A stretch of DNA of 64,000 nucleotides, taken from Nocardioides sp. CER19. Its GTDB lineage: Bacteria; Actinomycetota; Actinomycetes; Propionibacteriales; Nocardioidaceae. Position 1 is the first letter of the stretch. Every line of letters begins with the position of its first letter. Where the stretch lies: the NCBI RefSeq assembly GCF_029846275.1, contig NZ_JARVWS010000001.1, positions 1,672,028 to 1,736,027 on the forward strand. Reading direction: 5' to 3'. Of this stretch, positions 24,232-33,324 are shown piece after piece. A model generated the notes under the pieces. That model saw nothing but the letters and a program-made list of their open reading frames with translations, did not search any database and was not told the origin of the DNA. The translations under genes and the position numbers were made by a program.

Positions 24232-26025
24232 ATGCCACTCTCCCTCGGCCGCCGCTCGCGGTTGGCCCTCATTGCCGCGTTGGCGGCCATCACCCTGGCC
24301 GCGACGGCATGCTCCGGCTCCGCGGACCCCAACGCCGGAGGCGGCGGCGACAAGCCGGGCTACGGAGGCACCCTCAAGATCGCGTCCCTCAACTCGGACC
24401 TCGACGCCCTCGACACGCTGACGGGCTACTCCATCGATTCCTGGCAGATCCTGCGGGCCATCAGCCGGCAGCTGGTGACGTTCCCCGGCAGCCCCAAGGA
24501 CCTCGGCAGCGACAACAAGATCCAAGGGGACCTCGCGAAGAGCTGGGACGTCAGCCCCGACGGCAAGACCTACACCTTCCACCTCCGCGACAACGTCCAC
24601 TTCTCGGGCTCGGCCACCCGCGAGATCGTCGCCGGTGACTTCGTCTACGGGGTCAAGCGCTTCTGCGACCCCAACAAGCAGGTCGCCGCGATCAACTACT
24701 TCAACCTGATCGTCTCCGGCTTCGAGAGCTACTGCGACGAGTTCAGCAAGCAGGTCAAGGTCGGCGACCTCGCGGCGTCGAAGGCCTTCATCGACTCCCA
24801 CGACATCGCCGGGATCCAGGCCCCCGACGACAAGACGGTCGTGCTCACCTCGCCGAGCAAGAACTACGACACGCTCAGCATCCTCGCCATGAACTTCGTC
24901 TCACCGATCCCCGAGGAGGTGGCCTCGAAGTACGTCGGAGACTCCCTCGAGTACCGCAAGCACTACCCCTCCAGCGGACCGTACGAGATCTCGGACTACC
25001 AGCCCGGCAACAGGCTGATCCTCACCAAGGTCAAGGACTACGACCACGCCGGCGACCCCGCCCGGAAGGCGTACGTCGACGAGATCGACGTCGACTTCAC
25101 CGCGAACAGCGAGGACGCCGTCGTCCAGAAGATCCAGTCGGGCGAAGCCGACCTCTCGCTCTACCTGACCACCCCGCCGATCGCGACGATCCAGCAGTAC
25201 ACCAGGAGCAAGAGCCCCGACATCCACTCCTCGGACGGGGCCGGCGCCTCGTTCGCGTTCCTGAACACCAACCCGAAGGTCAAGACGCCCGGGTCCGACG
25301 CACTGCGCAAGCTCAAGGTCCGCCAGGCACTCACGTACGCCGTCAACCGCGCGCACCTCCAGCAGATCTTCGGCGGCGAGCTGGTCGCGAAGCCGCTCAG
25401 CCAGATCATCATCAGCAACCAGCTCGGCTACGAGGACATCGACCCCTACCCGACAGACGGTGACCAGGGCGACCCGGCCAAGGCGAAGCAGCTCCTGGCA
25501 GACGCCGGGTATCCCGCCGGCATCGCGTTCAACGTGGTCTACCGGTCCAACGCCCTCGCCGAGTCGGAGGCAACGACCCTCAAGGAGGACGTCGCCAAGT
25601 CCGGGATCACCCTCAACCTCCACAAGCTCAGCCCCGACGAGGCCTACTCCTACGTCCAGAGCGTGTCGAACCCGTGGGACATCGCCATCAACGGACAGGC
25701 GTTCGCGCCCGACTGGCAGGGCGACAGCACCCGCATGCTGCTCGGTGGCTGGCTCGACTCCGACGGCGCCCCCTGCGGTCCCGGCAACCCGGGCGCCGTC
25801 TGCTACGACAACAAGCAGCTCAACAAGCTCGCGTCGCAGGCCTTCGCCTCCGACGACCCGGCCCCGGTCTGGGCGCAGGCCGACGAGCTCGTGTCCACCG
25901 ACCTCCCGTGGATCCCGCTGCTGGAGCTGCGCAAGGTCGTCATCACCTCGGACCGCGTCCGCAACTACACCTGGTCGAACGTCCCCGTGAACCCGGACGT
26001 CACCAACGTCGCGGTCCAGGGCTGA
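24232..26025 (+). CDS. Peptide/nickel-type ABC transporter substrate-binding lipoprotein
   Basis: This 597-residue protein is a family 5 (DppA/OppA-like) solute-binding lipoprotein. The N-terminus has a basic stretch, a hydrophobic core and a lipobox ending at Cys24 (TLAATAC), followed by a Gly/Ser linker. The SBP_bac_5 domain covers the rest, with the family motif AKSWDVSPDGKTYTFHLRD and later KVRQALTYAVNRAHL. It is longer than most DppA proteins. It is the first gene of the importer operon; its ligand is unknown. Confidence 0.93.
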   Translation: MPLSLGRRSRLALIAALAAITLAATACSGSADPNAGGGGDKPGYGGTLKIASLNSDLDALDTLTGYSIDSWQILRAISRQLVTFPGSPKDLGSDNKIQGDLAKSWDVSPDGKTYTFHLRDNVHFSGSATREIVAGDFVYGVKRFCDPNKQVAAINYFNLIVSGFESYCDEFSKQVKVGDLAASKAFIDSHDIAGIQAPDDKTVVLTSPSKNYDTLSILAMNFVSPIPEEVASKYVGDSLEYRKHYPSSGPYEISDYQPGNRLILTKVKDYDHAGDPARKAYVDEIDVDFTANSEDAVVQKIQSGEADLSLYLTTPPIATIQQYTRSKSPDIHSSDGAGASFAFLNTNPKVKTPGSDALRKLKVRQALTYAVNRAHLQQIFGGELVAKPLSQIIISNQLGYEDIDPYPTDGDQGDPAKAKQLLADAGYPAGIAFNVVYRSNALAESEATTLKEDVAKSGITLNLHKLSPDEAYSYVQSVSNPWDIAINGQAFAPDWQGDSTRMLLGGWLDSDGAPCGPGNPGAVCYDNKQLNKLASQAFASDDPAPVWAQADELVSTDLPWIPLLELRKVVITSDRVRNYTWSNVPVNPDVTNVAVQG

Positions 26026-26035
26026 GGTAGCGCTC

Positions 26036-27721
26036 ATGAGCGTGTTCGCGGTCGAGGACCTGCGAGTGACGTTCCGCCAGCGTCACGGTGCGGACGTCGA
26101 GGCCGTCAAGGGAGTCAGCTTCGCCGTCGAGGCGGGGCGGACCCTCGCCATCGTCGGCGAGTCCGGCTCCGGCAAGAGCGTGTCGCTGCTGGCGGCGACC
26201 GGACTGCTCAACACCGCCGGTGCCGTGGTGCAGGGTCGGGCCCTGCATCACGGCACCGACCTGGTGGGAGCCTCCGCCGAGGAGCTCCGCCGGCTCCGGG
26301 GCAGCCAGATCGGGTTCGTCTTCCAGGACCCCCAGGCGAACCTGCATCCGCTGAAGACGGTCGGTGCCCAGGTGGCCGAGGCCATCACCAGCCACCGTCG
26401 GGAGCCTCGGCGACAGGTTCGCGCCCGGGTGCTCGAGCTGCTCGACGAGGTCGGCATCCGAGAGCCGCGGCGACGCATCGACGACTATCCCGTGCAGTTC
26501 TCCGGCGGAATGCGGCAGCGGGTGATGATCGCGATGGCCCTGGCGCTCAACCCCGGGCTGCTCATCGCCGACGAGCCGACCACCGCGCTCGACGTGACGG
26601 TGCAGGCCTCGATCCTCGACCTCCTCCGTGGCCTCCAACGAGACCACGGCACCGCGATCATCTTCGTCAGCCACGACCTCGCGGTCGTCTCCGACATCGC
26701 CGACGACATCGTCGTCATGCGGGGCGGTGTCGTGGTCGAGTCGGGCGACGCCGACGAGGTGTACGGCGCCCCGGCCCAGCCCTACACGCGCGAGCTGCTC
26801 GATGCGGCCGTGCGCGGTCCGGCCGCCGGCCCGGACGTGGAAGCGGGCCCGGACACCGCCGGGGGAGCGACGCTCGGCGATCCCCTCCTGCAGGTGAGCG
26901 GGGTCGGCCACCACTACGGGCACCGGCGGGCCCGTGCCGACACGCCGCCCGCGGTCTCCGATGTGAGCTTCGACCTGCGCAGGGGCGAGATTCTCGGCCT
27001 GGTGGGTGAGTCCGGATCCGGAAAGTCGACCCTCGGCCGGATCGTCGCGGGCCTCCTCGACCCGAGCGCGGGAAGCGTCAGCATCGACGGGTCGACGTAC
27101 ACCTCGACGGGTCGGCGGCGGGCACGTCCCCGCCTCGACCCTCGCACCCGTGGCCGCATCCAGGTCGTCTTCCAGGACCCCTACAGCAGCCTCAACCCGC
27201 GTCGCCGGGTGCGCGACATCCTCGCGGAGCCTTTCGACCTGCACCGCGACCTGGCCGCGCAGGAGCTCGAGGTCGAGCTCGAAGCGCTCGTGAACACGGT
27301 CGAGCTCGCGCCGAGCATCCTCAACCGGTTCCCGGCGCACCTGTCCGGTGGCCAGCGGCAGCGCGTCGCCGTCGCCCGCGCCCTCGCACTGAGCCCCGAC
27401 GTGGTCGTCGCCGACGAGGCGGTGTCCGCGCTCGACATCACCACGCAGTCGCAGATCCTGGCGCTCATCCGGCGGCTGCGGGAGGAGCGGGGGATCTCGT
27501 TCCTGTTCATCTCCCACGATCTCGGCGTCGTCTCCGAGCTCTGCGACCGCGTCCTCGTCCTCAACGGGGGCCGCGTCGTCGAGCAGGGACGCACCGAGCA
27601 GGTCTTCAGCGCGGCCCGCGACCCCTACACCCGTCTGCTCATCGACTCGATCCCCGGCAAGCGCCGCGGTCTCGTCAGGGCCGGTGCGCCGACCGGCGAG
27701 GAGGGTCGGGTCCATGTCTGA
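26036..27721 (+). CDS. Fused dipeptide-type ABC transporter ATPase (DppD-DppF)
   Basis: This 561-residue protein carries two complete ABC ATPase domains in tandem. The first has Walker A GESGSGKS at residues 41-48, FSGGMRQR and LLIADEPTTALD. The second has GESGSGKST near residue 325, LSGGQRQRVA and VVVADEAVSALD. Each ends in the oligopeptide-transporter C-terminal segment (YTRELLDA, YTRLLIDS). Fusion of the two ATPases is common in actinobacterial peptide importers. The gene is 10 bp after the lipoprotein and overlaps the next permease by 8 bp. Confidence 0.95.
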   Translation: MSVFAVEDLRVTFRQRHGADVEAVKGVSFAVEAGRTLAIVGESGSGKSVSLLAATGLLNTAGAVVQGRALHHGTDLVGASAEELRRLRGSQIGFVFQDPQANLHPLKTVGAQVAEAITSHRREPRRQVRARVLELLDEVGIREPRRRIDDYPVQFSGGMRQRVMIAMALALNPGLLIADEPTTALDVTVQASILDLLRGLQRDHGTAIIFVSHDLAVVSDIADDIVVMRGGVVVESGDADEVYGAPAQPYTRELLDAAVRGPAAGPDVEAGPDTAGGATLGDPLLQVSGVGHHYGHRRARADTPPAVSDVSFDLRRGEILGLVGESGSGKSTLGRIVAGLLDPSAGSVSIDGSTYTSTGRRRARPRLDPRTRGRIQVVFQDPYSSLNPRRRVRDILAEPFDLHRDLAAQELEVELEALVNTVELAPSILNRFPAHLSGGQRQRVAVARALALSPDVVVADEAVSALDITTQSQILALIRRLREERGISFLFISHDLGVVSELCDRVLVLNGGRVVEQGRTEQVFSAARDPYTRLLIDSIPGKRRGLVRAGAPTGEEGRVHV

Positions 27722-28661
27722 CGTCGCACCCGCCCGGGCGACCCTCTTCCTGGAGGCGCCCGAGCCGGAGGTCGCCGGGCTGGCCAGGTCGGTGCTGCGC
27801 GACCGCTCCGTCCGGATCGGCGTGACGGTGGTCGGCGTCGTCGTCCTCCTGGCCGTCGCCGCGCCGCTCGTCGCGGCGCTGGTCGGCCACGGGCCGACCG
27901 AGCAGTTCCAGTCCGAGGCGCTCGACTCATCCGGTGTGCCGATCGGTCCGAGCAGCAGCTTCTGGCTCGGCGCCGACGGCAACGGCCGCGACGTCTTGGT
28001 GCGGGTGCTCTACGGCGCCCGCGTGTCGCTGCTCGTCGGGATCCCGGCCACCACCATCGCCATGGTCATCGGCACGCTGGTCGGGCTGCTGGCGGGCTTC
28101 TTCGGCGGCTGGGTCGACCAGGTCCTCTCCCAGGTGACCGACGTCGTGCTGTCCTTCCCGTTCGTCGTGACGGCGCTCAGCCTCGTCGCCCTCAACCGCA
28201 CCGAGGACGGCAGCAGCCGGGTCAGCCCGGTGCTGCTCGTCATCGGCATCGTGGCAGCGTTCTCGTGGACCTACTTCGCCCGCCTGACGCGCGGCCTCAC
28301 GGCCGAGCTGCGCAGCCGGCCGTTCGTGGAGGCGTCCGAGACGATCGGCTCGGGGAGCTGGCGGATCATCCGCCGCGACGTGCTGCCCAACATCGCGCCG
28401 GCGGTCATCGTCTACTGGGCGGTCCAGCTGCCCACCAACATCGTCGCCGAGGCGACCCTCTCATTCCTCGGGATCGGGGTCCAGGCGCCCACACCGAGTT
28501 GGGGGAACATGATCGCCGACGCGCAGCGCACGTCGCTCTACCAGGTCCAGCCGTGGTTCCTGATCGGTCCGGCCGTCGGCCTGGTCGCGACCGTGGTGGG
28601 GTTCAACGCCATCAGCAACGGCGTACGCAACGTCCTCGACCCGCACCACGGGACGAGGTGA
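27714..28661 (+). CDS. ABC transporter permease, DppC-like
   Basis: This 315-residue inner-membrane permease has the DppC-type N-terminal cytoplasmic segment and about six transmembrane helices. The hallmark motifs HxGTD-like FWLGADGNGRDVLVRVLYG and the EAA loop FVEASETIGSGSWRIIRRDV are present. ATG at 27714 gives the expected N-terminus and overlaps the ATPase gene by 8 bp. It pairs with the downstream DppB-like permease. Confidence 0.93.
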   Translation: MSDVAPARATLFLEAPEPEVAGLARSVLRDRSVRIGVTVVGVVVLLAVAAPLVAALVGHGPTEQFQSEALDSSGVPIGPSSSFWLGADGNGRDVLVRVLYGARVSLLVGIPATTIAMVIGTLVGLLAGFFGGWVDQVLSQVTDVVLSFPFVVTALSLVALNRTEDGSSRVSPVLLVIGIVAAFSWTYFARLTRGLTAELRSRPFVEASETIGSGSWRIIRRDVLPNIAPAVIVYWAVQLPTNIVAEATLSFLGIGVQAPTPSWGNMIADAQRTSLYQVQPWFLIGPAVGLVATVVGFNAISNGVRNVLDPHHGTR

Positions 28662-29665
28662 GCCGCCCCGTGCTCACCTACGTCGTACGGCGGATCGGCC
28701 GGTCCGCCCTCACGCTGCTCATCGTCCTGCTGGTCACGTTCGTGCTGACCCGCATCGCCTACCGCAACCCGGCCGCGACGCTCGCGCCGCGCAACGCCGA
28801 CCAACAGGTCATGGACGGCATCACCAAGGCGCTGCGGCTCGACGAGCCATGGCACCTCCAGCTCGTGCACTACCTCTTGCGGGGCCCGGACATCCAAGGC
28901 GCCGCCGTCGGGCTGCTCCACTGGCCCCCGGCCCTGGGCTACTCCTTCCGCAAGCAGACGCCCGTGACGGAGCTCATCCTGTCGAAGGTGCCGGTCACGG
29001 CCTCGCTCGCGCTGGGTGCCGTCGTCATCTGGATGACCTTCTCCCTGGTGACCGGCGTGCTGTCGGCACGGCGCCCCGGCTCCGTGACCGACAAGGTCAT
29101 CTCCGCCGTGGCCTACGTGGGCCTGTCGCTGCCGACGTTCCTGACCGGGATCTTGCTGTCCTACTTCCTGTTCTTCAAGCTGGCGACCTACGGGATCCGT
29201 TGGTTCCCGAGCAGCGGGTACGTGCCGTTCCGCGAGAGCCCGTTCGAGTGGGCGCGACACCTGCTGCTGCCGTGGCTGGCGATCGCCATCGCCGAGATCG
29301 GGATCTTCCAGCGGGTCGTGCGCGGCAGCATGCTCGAGGTGCTCTCGGCCGACTACATCAGGACCGCACGCGCCAAGGGGCTCGCCGAGCGTCGCGTCTA
29401 CTTCGACCACGCGCTGAGGTCGGCCCTCAACCCGGTCATCACGCTCGGCGGCCTCGAGCTGGCGGCCATCCTCGGCGGCGCGATCGTCGTGGAGACGATC
29501 TTCGGCCTGGACGGGGTCGGGCGGCTCGCCATCGAGTCGGCGCTGTCCGGCGACTACCCGGTCGTGATCGGCACGACCCTGTTCGCCTCCGTGGTCTTCA
29601 TCCTCTCCACGCTCACGGTCGACGTGGTCACCCGACTGCGCGACCACGCGAGCGTCACGCACTGA
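28658..29665 (+). CDS. ABC transporter permease, DppB-like
   Basis: This 335-residue permease starts with the family sequence VLTYVVRRIGRSALTLLIVL and has about six membrane helices and the EAA-type loop DYIRTARAKGLAERRVYFDH. GTG at 28658 overlaps the preceding stop by 4 bp; GTG at 28670 is an alternative. The order lipoprotein-ATPase-DppC-DppB is inverted for the two permeases compared with classical dpp operons, but this is often seen in actinobacteria. Confidence 0.93.
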   Translation: MSRPVLTYVVRRIGRSALTLLIVLLVTFVLTRIAYRNPAATLAPRNADQQVMDGITKALRLDEPWHLQLVHYLLRGPDIQGAAVGLLHWPPALGYSFRKQTPVTELILSKVPVTASLALGAVVIWMTFSLVTGVLSARRPGSVTDKVISAVAYVGLSLPTFLTGILLSYFLFFKLATYGIRWFPSSGYVPFRESPFEWARHLLLPWLAIAIAEIGIFQRVVRGSMLEVLSADYIRTARAKGLAERRVYFDHALRSALNPVITLGGLELAAILGGAIVVETIFGLDGVGRLAIESALSGDYPVVIGTTLFASVVFILSTLTVDVVTRLRDHASVTH

Positions 29666-29684
29666 CAGCACTCCAGGAGTCCTC

Positions 29685-30884
29685 ATGTCCCTGCCGATCA
29701 GACCCCTCACGAGCGATGACGAGGTCCGCACCGCGTTCGACGTCTTCCTCCGCGCCATGGTCGGGCTCCCGATCCGGGACGTCGACGCGCGCACGCTCGT
29801 CGAGCCCGGGCGGCAGCTCGGCGCCTTCGACGGCGACCGGCTCGTCGGCACCGTCGACTCCTACACCAGCTGGCTCACCGTGCCCGGCGGACAGCGGGTT
29901 CCGCACGCTGCCGTCACGCACGTCGGCGTGCTGCCCACGCACACCCGCCGTGGGATCGTCACGGCCCTCGTCACTGAGCAGCTGCGGGACATCGCCGCGC
30001 GCGGCGAGGTGCTGGCCTCGCTCCGCGCTTCCGAGGCAGTCATCTACGAGCGATTCGGCTACGCCGTGGCGAGCTCGTCGACCAGCGCCCGCCTGGCCAG
30101 GCGACGCGGCGGGTTGCGCGCGACGGTGCCGGCCTCCGGGCAGGTGAGGATCGCCGACGGGGCCGAGGGGGCGTCGGCGGTCCCCGCCCTCTACGACCGG
30201 GCTGCGTGGGTCGGCTCGATCCGTCGCCCGGACGAGTGGTGGCGACTGCGCCGGCTCGGCGCCGCCCACGACCTGGCGCCGACCTACACCGTGATCCACT
30301 CCACCGACGGGACCGACGACGGGTACGCCGTCTACACCCCGGTCGACACCCACGGCTGGTTCACCAGCGCCGAGCGCGTGGTGACCGTCAGCGACTTCGT
30401 CGCGCTCAGCGAGTCGGCGTACCGGGGTCTCCTCCGCCACTTCCTCGATCTCGACCTCGTCGACGTGGTCGCGTTCGCCAGCCTGCCGGTCGACGACCCG
30501 CTGCCGACCCTGCTCGCCGATCAGCGAGCCCTGACGTGGGGCTCTCCTCGCGACGAGACCTGGCTGCGCATCATCGACGTCGAGCGAGCCCTCGCCGCCC
30601 GCACGTTCGACGACGGTGACCCCGTGGTCCTCCGCGTCACCGACGACCGGCTACCAGGCAACGAGGGCTGCTACGAGATCGGTCCGAAGACGGTCACCCG
30701 AACCGACGCCGAGCCCGACCTGGTCGCCGACGTCGCGGCGCTGGCCGCGGCCTACCTCGGCGGGACCGGCTGGTGGCAGCTGGCCCGCGCCGGCCGCGTC
30801 GAGGAGCGCACCCCGGGTGCGGTCGGCCGCGCCGACCGGCTGTTCGCGACCCCTCGGGCCCCCTTCGCCGGCACCAGCTTCTGA
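29685..30884 (+). CDS. Eis-like GNAT acetyltransferase
   Basis: This 399-residue protein matches the three-domain Eis fold: an N-terminal GNAT domain with acetyl-CoA loop VGVLPTHTRRGIVTAL, a second GNAT-like domain and a C-terminal SCP2-like domain. The general-acid tyrosine lies in IYERFGYAVAS, and the chain ends in Phe (FAGTSF), as in mycobacterial Eis where the C-terminal carboxylate is catalytic. Eis acetylates amines, including aminoglycosides. Here it lies between an importer and monooxygenases, suggesting a metabolic amine or detoxification role. Confidence 0.85.
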   Translation: MSLPIRPLTSDDEVRTAFDVFLRAMVGLPIRDVDARTLVEPGRQLGAFDGDRLVGTVDSYTSWLTVPGGQRVPHAAVTHVGVLPTHTRRGIVTALVTEQLRDIAARGEVLASLRASEAVIYERFGYAVASSSTSARLARRRGGLRATVPASGQVRIADGAEGASAVPALYDRAAWVGSIRRPDEWWRLRRLGAAHDLAPTYTVIHSTDGTDDGYAVYTPVDTHGWFTSAERVVTVSDFVALSESAYRGLLRHFLDLDLVDVVAFASLPVDDPLPTLLADQRALTWGSPRDETWLRIIDVERALAARTFDDGDPVVLRVTDDRLPGNEGCYEIGPKTVTRTDAEPDLVADVAALAAAYLGGTGWWQLARAGRVEERTPGAVGRADRLFATPRAPFAGTSF

Positions 30885-30912
30885 CGACCCCATCAACCAG
30901 AAAAGGCCCAGC

Positions 30913-32160
30913 ATGACCGTCACCACTGCGCCCATCACGACCTACCTCGAGCCGCCGACGGCGGTGCTCGAGGAGCTCGTCCACCGCTTCCAGCCGGTCT
31001 TCGACCGCATCGCCGAGGGCAACGTGCAGCGAGAGCAGCAGCGTGTCTTCCCCTACGAGCAGGTCGAATGGCTGAAGGAGGCCAAGTTCGGCACCGTTCG
31101 GATCCCGGTCAGCCGCGGCGGCTTCGGCGCCTCCCTGCACCAGACGTTCTGGCTCCTGGCCCTGCTCGCCGAGGCCGACGCCAACGTCGCCCACATCTGG
31201 CGCAACCACCTGGCCTTCGTCGAGGACCGGCTCAACGCCGTACCGAGCGCCGGGAACGACGAGTGGATCGATCGGTTCCTGGTCGGGGAGTTCGTCGGCG
31301 GAGGCTGGACCGAGGCCAACAACGGCACGCTCGCCACGACGAAGACGACCGTGCGACGCAACGGTGACCACTGGCTGGTCTCGGGCGCCAAGTACTACGC
31401 CACCGGCAGCCTGTACGCCGACTGGCTCGACGTCCTCGGCAGGACCGACGACGGCGGCTTCCTGACGGCGCTCGTCCGCGCCGACCAGCCCGGCGTGGCG
31501 CTGGCCGACGACTGGCGCGGGTTCGGGCAGCGCACGACCGCCAGTGGCAGCGCCCACTACGACAACGCCCGGGCGGAGGACGATGACGTCTTCCCTGCGG
31601 TCGAGCGGTTCGTCTACCAGGGCCACTTCTACCAGACGGCGATGCTGTCGATCCTGACCGGCATCACCCGCGCCGTGCTGCGCGACGGCCTCACCGCCCT
31701 GCGGAGCCGCGGGCGCAACTACCCGCAGGGCCTCGACCCGGTGCCCGCCCAGGACCCCCAACTGCTCCAGGTCATCGGCCAGGTCTCGGTGCAGGCCTTC
31801 ACGGCCGAGTCGGCGCTGCAACGCTCGTCGCGCACCCTCGACGCCACCTCCGACGCCCACGCTGCCGGCGACCTGGAGCTCCGGGCGCAGCGCCTCGTCG
31901 AGTCGGAGGTCGCCACCGCCCAAGCACAGCTCGCCATCATCACCGCCGCGCTCGACGCGACGACCACCGTCTTCGACGCGCTGGGCGCCTCGGGGACCTC
32001 GGAGGACGTGCTGCTCGACCGGCACTGGCGCAACGCGCGGACCCTCGCCTCGCACAACCCGCGCGTCTACAAGGCCCGCATCCTCGGCGACTGGCTGGTC
32101 AACGGCAAGGATCCCGTCCCCAATCTCGCGGCCCCCAGCCGGGGCGGTCAGGGCAACTGA
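30913..32160 (+). CDS. Acyl-CoA dehydrogenase-fold monooxygenase (DszC/SfnB-like)
   Basis: This 415-residue flavoprotein has the acyl-CoA dehydrogenase fold but belongs by pattern to the DszC/SfnB group of two-component FMNH2-dependent monooxygenases. Motifs include FGTVRIPVSRGGFGASLHQT, GWTEANNG and SGAKYYATGSLYADW, and its length is near that of DszC. The enzyme would use reduced flavin from the reductase encoded at 35570. Its neighbours are sulfonate- and NTA-type monooxygenases, so an S- or N-oxidation step is likely. ATG at 30913 begins the homology. Confidence 0.85.
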   Translation: MTVTTAPITTYLEPPTAVLEELVHRFQPVFDRIAEGNVQREQQRVFPYEQVEWLKEAKFGTVRIPVSRGGFGASLHQTFWLLALLAEADANVAHIWRNHLAFVEDRLNAVPSAGNDEWIDRFLVGEFVGGGWTEANNGTLATTKTTVRRNGDHWLVSGAKYYATGSLYADWLDVLGRTDDGGFLTALVRADQPGVALADDWRGFGQRTTASGSAHYDNARAEDDDVFPAVERFVYQGHFYQTAMLSILTGITRAVLRDGLTALRSRGRNYPQGLDPVPAQDPQLLQVIGQVSVQAFTAESALQRSSRTLDATSDAHAAGDLELRAQRLVESEVATAQAQLAIITAALDATTTVFDALGASGTSEDVLLDRHWRNARTLASHNPRVYKARILGDWLVNGKDPVPNLAAPSRGGQGN

Positions 32161-33267
32161 ATGAGCGGCATCCACCTGCACTGGTACCTGCCTACGAACG
32201 GCGACAGCCGCGACATCGTCGGCTCGGGGGACGGGTCCCAGAAGACGCTCGGGGCGGTCGCCGGCGACTTCCGGGCGCCCACGGTCGACTACCTCGGCCA
32301 GATCGCCCGCTCCGCCGAGCAGCTGGGCTTCGAGGCGGCGCTCACGCCGACCGGCACCTGGTGCGAGGACGCCTGGCTCACCACCGCTGCCCTCACCCAG
32401 GTGACCCGGCGGCTGAAGTTCCTCGTCGCCTTCCGTCCCGGCCTGGTCTCACCCGTCCTCGCCGCCCACCAGGCCGCGACCTTCCAGCGGATCTCCGGCG
32501 GCCGGCTGCTGCTCAACGTCGTCACCGGCGGGGACAGCGTCGAGCAGCGCCGGTTGGGTGATCATCTCGACCACGACCAGCGCTACGAGCGCACCGGGGA
32601 GTTCCTCGCGGTGCTCCGCGGCGTGAGCGATGCCGCCGAGCCCTTCGACTTCGAGGGGAAGCACTACCGCGTCGAGCAGGCGAGGATCCCGTTCGCGCCG
32701 TACGTCGCACCCGAGATCTTCTTCGGCGGCGCCAGCCCGGCGGCCGAGCAGGTCGCCGCCCGGTACGCCGACGTCTACCTCGCCTGGGGCGAGACGCCGG
32801 CGCAGATCGCCGAGCGGCTCGACCGGGTCCGCAAGCTGGCGGCCGAGGCCGGTCGTGAGCTGAGGTTCGGCATCCGCTTCCACGTGCTCAGCCGCCCGAG
32901 CGCGGCGGCGGCCTGGGCGGAGGCGAACGCGCTCCTCGACCGGATCGACGACGCTCGGATCGCGACGACGCAGCAGACGCTCGCGGCATCGGAGTCGGTC
33001 GGCCAGCAGCGGATGAGCGCCCTCCACGGCGGCGACCGGTCGAAGCTGCAGATCCATCCCAACGTGTGGGCCGGCTACGGGCTGGTGCGGGGTGGTGCCG
33101 GGACCGCCCTGGTCGGCAGCCACGAGGAGGTCGCCGACCGGATCGGGGAGTACCACGATCTCGGGATCGACCACTTCATCCTGTCCGGTCAGCCCCATCT
33201 GGAGGAGGCCTACCACTTCGGGGAGGGCGCTGCCCGCGTGCTCCACGAACGCGGGCTCCTCGCCTAG
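32161..33267 (+). CDS. SsuD-like FMNH2-dependent monooxygenase
   Basis: This 368-residue luciferase-fold enzyme resembles alkanesulfonate monooxygenase, which releases sulfite from sulfonates. Family features are HWYLPTNGDSRDIVG at the start, AALTPTGTWCEDAW, RFLVAFRPGLVSP-like core LKFLVAFRPGLVSP, LLLNVVTGGD and the C-terminal LSGQPHLEEAYHFGEG. The ATG directly abuts the stop codon of the DszC-like gene. It needs the flavin reductase encoded later in the operon. Confidence 0.9.
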   Translation: MSGIHLHWYLPTNGDSRDIVGSGDGSQKTLGAVAGDFRAPTVDYLGQIARSAEQLGFEAALTPTGTWCEDAWLTTAALTQVTRRLKFLVAFRPGLVSPVLAAHQAATFQRISGGRLLLNVVTGGDSVEQRRLGDHLDHDQRYERTGEFLAVLRGVSDAAEPFDFEGKHYRVEQARIPFAPYVAPEIFFGGASPAAEQVAARYADVYLAWGETPAQIAERLDRVRKLAAEAGRELRFGIRFHVLSRPSAAAAWAEANALLDRIDDARIATTQQTLAASESVGQQRMSALHGGDRSKLQIHPNVWAGYGLVRGGAGTALVGSHEEVADRIGEYHDLGIDHFILSGQPHLEEAYHFGEGAARVLHERGLLA

Positions 33268-33324
33268 CGGCCCCCGGCCCTGCCCCGACCCGTCACGACC
33301 GCCACGAGCCATCCAGGAAGAGAC

